A DNA stretch of 64,000 nucleotides, taken from contig JAPZUD010000002.1 in NCBI GenBank assembly GCA_027533425.1, positions 372,001 to 436,000 on the forward strand, given 5' to 3'. The notes beneath the pieces are model-generated. The model did no database searches, had not been told where the DNA came from, and saw nothing but the letters and a program-made list of their open reading frames with translations. Of the stretch, positions 61,756 through 64,000 are shown one piece after another (positions within the stretch are counted from its first letter, which is position 1; every line of letters starts with the position of its first letter). A program made the position numbers and the translations under genes. Origin of the DNA: Beijerinckiaceae bacterium (GTDB taxonomy: Bacteria > Pseudomonadota > Alphaproteobacteria > Rhizobiales > Beijerinckiaceae).

Positions 61756-62769
61756 TCAGGCGCGTTCGATGGCGCGGCGGATTGCGGCCCGGACATCGGC
61801 ATTGGCAACGAAGACATCGTGGCGGATCAACCCCGAGGCGAAATCGGTCGCGTCGATCACCCGGACGCCGGTATCGGCCAGGGCTTCGCGCGGCAGGGCG
61901 CCGACGCGGTCATTGCCGGCCAGGCGACGCGAGAGATCCAGCGCGCGGTCATTCGTGGCGGTGATGATGGTCATCCGCTCGCGCCAGGGGCCGAGCCTCT
62001 GCAATGCCGCCTTGAACACATCGACATCGACATCCGGGGCTGCAAGCACAAGGGCGCCGACGCGGTCGAGCCCCTTGTCGCCGAAGCGGTCGCGGTAGAT
62101 ACGCAGGGCTTCGAGCGTGACAAGCGTGCCCATGGAATGTGCGACCAGATGCAACCGGGCGCCGAAATCATCCTGCAGGAGCGCGGCGAGGATCTCGGCC
62201 ATCGGATCCCGCGCGAGCAGGGCCGATTCCCGGTCATAGCCGTAATCGAGCAGGCCGCCCCGCGACGGCCAGGAGAAGAGCGCGGTGTTGCCGCGAAAGC
62301 CGATCCCCTGCGAGAGCTGGGCGATATCACGGCCCGCCGCCTCGAAAGTCTGGTTGTAGCCATGGACGAAGAGCAGCGTGTCGCGGCCGCGCAAAGCCTC
62401 GGCGAAGCTTGCGGCGGCGGCACCGCCCTGCGGCTCGACGCGGCGGACGGCAAATTCGCTGCTGACCAGCGCATTGAGCTGGCCGAGGACGGAGCCATCG
62501 GGCGCTGACAGGCTGGCCCGGGCGTAGGAAAGGCCGGCGCGGGTGGCATCGAAGAACGGCGATTTCTCGCCACCCTTCACCAGCCGGCGGGTTGTGACGA
62601 CATGAAGGACCGGATCCGCCGAAAGGGTTTCCGCGCCGGCGCGGGCCTCCATCGGCGTGCCACGCCCGAAACAGCCGGCCAGAGGCAGGCCCAACAAACC
62701 GGCCAGCACGACACGCCGGCGCGAGAGGCCGGTTCGGGCGGGGCTGGTGGCGATGGCGGGCGGGCGCAT
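61756..62769 (-). CDS. DUF900 alpha/beta hydrolase, lipoprotein with twin-arginine-like start
   Basis: 337 residues. Begins with SRRRVVLAGLLGLPLAGC: a lipobox Cys near 32 preceded by arginines. Then a DUF900 hydrolase domain with LLFVHGYNQTFEAA, nucleophile Ser in LVAHSMGTLVTL, an Asp in AAPDVDVDVF and a late His in GLIRHDVFVAN. Esterase or thioesterase of unknown target, likely envelope-bound. Confidence 0.88.
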   Translation of the reverse strand: MRPPAIATSPARTGLSRRRVVLAGLLGLPLAGCFGRGTPMEARAGAETLSADPVLHVVTTRRLVKGGEKSPFFDATRAGLSYARASLSAPDGSVLGQLNALVSSEFAVRRVEPQGGAAAASFAEALRGRDTLLFVHGYNQTFEAAGRDIAQLSQGIGFRGNTALFSWPSRGGLLDYGYDRESALLARDPMAEILAALLQDDFGARLHLVAHSMGTLVTLEALRIYRDRFGDKGLDRVGALVLAAPDVDVDVFKAALQRLGPWRERMTIITATNDRALDLSRRLAGNDRVGALPREALADTGVRVIDATDFASGLIRHDVFVANADVRAAIRRAIERA

Positions 62770-63025
62770 CCTGGATTCCCTGTGCTGTCATGCAGGAGCG
62801 GGGCTGCTCCTGCCGGTTGTGCTCCGGCGCGGCCTCGTGCAGACTGCGCCGGCTGATGCCCCCGGCATCAAGCTTATGATTTTACTATCGTTTTCAAAGC
62901 GCCGCGATCAATCGGCCCGATGAAGAACTAGGAGGGCAAAGGTTGAGGATTGGTAAAGACGTCCCGCCGCGTTGCCCCCGGTGCCGCTGGTGCCGGCAAA
63001 ATCCGGCCAAAACAAGGAGAGGCCC

Positions 63026-63652
63026 GTGAAGAAGGCGAGACCGCTGCGCGCGCTGGTTACCGGGTTCGGGCCATTCCCGGGTGTGCCACACAACCCGAGC
63101 GGGGTGATTGCCGAGGCGGTCACCCGTTCAGGGCGCTGGGCGCGGCTGGGATGGCAGGTGGACGGCGTGCCCTTTCCCACGGATTACCGGGTTGTTCTCG
63201 GATGGATCAAGGCCTTTGCCTCTGCACCGCCGGCCTTTGTCATCATGCTCGGCGTAGCGGCGCGCTCACAGCGGCTGCGGGTCGAGATGGTGGCGCGCAA
63301 CCGCGTTTCCGCAACGGCGCGGGATGCGTCGGGGCGGAAGGTCAGCCGGCGGGTGCTGGAGCCGGGCGTGGAGACGATCCGCCCGGGCCGCCATGCCGGG
63401 GCCGCCCTGGTGCGGGATCTCCGCCGGGCGGGCGTTCCGGCCCGGACCTCGCTCGATGCCGGACGCTATGTCTGCAACGCCGCCTATTGGTGGATGCTCG
63501 GCGCCATGCCGAGAAAAACGCGTGTGGTCTTCGTGCATATCCCCCTGCCCGGCAAGGCAGGTCAGCGCCGGCACGAGCCGCGGCCAACCCTGCCGGCGAT
63601 GATCCGCGCGATCACGGCTCTGGTCGGGGCCGAGATCGGGCGGGCCCGTTAG
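63026..63652 (+). CDS. pcp: Pyroglutamyl-peptidase I
   Basis: 208 residues from the GTG at 63026, with AAGGAGA upstream. Catalytic triad: Glu87 (LRVEMVARN), Cys150 (GRYVCNAAYWWML) and His171 (FVHIPL). TGFGPFPGVPHNPSG is the N-terminal hallmark. It removes pyroglutamate from peptide N-termini in the cytoplasm. Converges with and overlaps the asparaginase gene by four bases. Confidence 0.92.
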   Translation: MKKARPLRALVTGFGPFPGVPHNPSGVIAEAVTRSGRWARLGWQVDGVPFPTDYRVVLGWIKAFASAPPAFVIMLGVAARSQRLRVEMVARNRVSATARDASGRKVSRRVLEPGVETIRPGRHAGAALVRDLRRAGVPARTSLDAGRYVCNAAYWWMLGAMPRKTRVVFVHIPLPGKAGQRRHEPRPTLPAMIRAITALVGAEIGRAR

Positions 63653-64000
63653 CTGACAAGCACCGGCGCCGGCCGCATCCGGCCGACCTCGATGCCGTTC
63701 CAGTTCTTCATGACATGGTCCGTCCGCGGCAGGACGATGCGCGCCTCGGCCTCCGAAAGCGGCAGGAACCGGCGCAGCAAGGCCGCCATGACCGTTTCGG
63801 CGGCGCGGCCTGCGCCGTCATCGATCTTGAGCGCGATGCCATAGCCGAGTTCGGGGATCGCGGCGCAATAGACGCCCTCCGCCCCGGTCTTCATGAAGAC
63901 GCGCGACCCGAGCGCCGTCATCACCACCGTGTCGAACCGGTCAGTGCCGGCGACCATGAAGGGCTCCTTTGCAACCGCTGCGCGCAGCCGGGCTGCCGCG
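63649..64000 (-). CDS. Asparaginase (L-asparaginase II family), 5' end outside window
   Basis: About 116 C-terminal residues are visible. LRAAVAKEPFMVAGTDRFDT, VFMKTGAEGVYCAAIPELGYGIALKIDDG and NWNGIEVGRMRP are typical of the rhizobial-type asparaginase family (distinct from the E. coli type). It hydrolyses asparagine to aspartate and ammonia. The frame runs through the window edge, so the start is outside. Confidence 0.88.
   Translation of the reverse strand, partial: AAARLRAAVAKEPFMVAGTDRFDTVVMTALGSRVFMKTGAEGVYCAAIPELGYGIALKIDDGAGRAAETVMAALLRRFLPLSEAEARIVLPRTDHVMKNWNGIEVGRMRPAPVLVS

Overview
The window reads as a piece of chromosome from a GC-rich alphaproteobacterium, most likely a member of the Hyphomicrobiales (Rhizobiales) outside the Rhizobiaceae. 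The basis is the linkage glnE / two-component pair / ccmFEHI (cycHJKL) / FeuP-FeuQ-like pair, a MucR/Ros regulator, rhizobial DUF pairs (DUF1214/DUF1254, DUF1491, DUF6456 with a DnaA domain IV-like protein), a complete RcGTA-type gene transfer agent (GTA) cluster, and palindromic intergenic elements of the kind seen in Bradyrhizobium-like genomes. No rRNA, tRNA, insertion sequence or CRISPR array was seen.

Layout. 1-2041: 3' part of a PAS sensor kinase. 2047-7107: glnE plus an OmpR-type kinase/regulator pair, overlapping and co-directional. 7315-11359: cytochrome c maturation operon ccmI-ccmE-ccmF-ccmH. 11442-13539: FeuP/FeuQ-like regulatory pair. 13632-29132: GTA structural cluster, all on the minus strand, running from small terminase (29132) to an endolysin with a holin-like tail (13632). 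It is interrupted once, between capsid and head-tail adaptor, by a secreted trypsin-like protease on the opposite strand plus a palindromic repeat. 29534-38822: YcgN-like Cys-cluster protein, class A PBP, DUF1214/DUF1254 pair, a lipoprotein, small conserved proteins, a degenerate histidine-kinase-like membrane protein, DUF5330-like protein and SufE. 38833-41562: DUF6456 and DnaA-like pair, MucR, MsrB. 41642-50149: oligopeptidase B, superoxide dismutase, small proteins, a YdjC-type deacetylase divergent from a glycosyltransferase, MurJ. 50156-51557: small secreted proteins, two of them His-rich. 51750-56414: metabolism and transport (EamA exporter, class IV aminotransferase, HAD dehalogenase, M20 dipeptidase, LysE exporter). 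56553-57818: three tandem secreted paralogs of unknown function. 58008-64000: HerA-like ATPase, two alpha/beta hydrolases, hypotheticals, pyroglutamyl peptidase and a partial asparaginase.

The GTA cluster is the central system. Packaging (g1, g2), capsid (g3-g5), connector (g6-g8), tail (g9-g12), hub (g13, with four cysteines spaced as in the lambda gpL iron-sulfur site), cell-wall peptidase (g14) and baseplate/host-specificity protein (g15) are all intact and mostly translationally coupled. The last gene joins a GH108-type muramidase to two transmembrane helices and contains a strong in-frame internal ribosome binding site, so the locus may make both a membrane-tethered lysin and a separate holin-like peptide. 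Outside it, the most interesting items are the three-gene secreted family at 56.5-57.8 kb, the pseudokinase-like membrane protein, and several operator-like palindromes.
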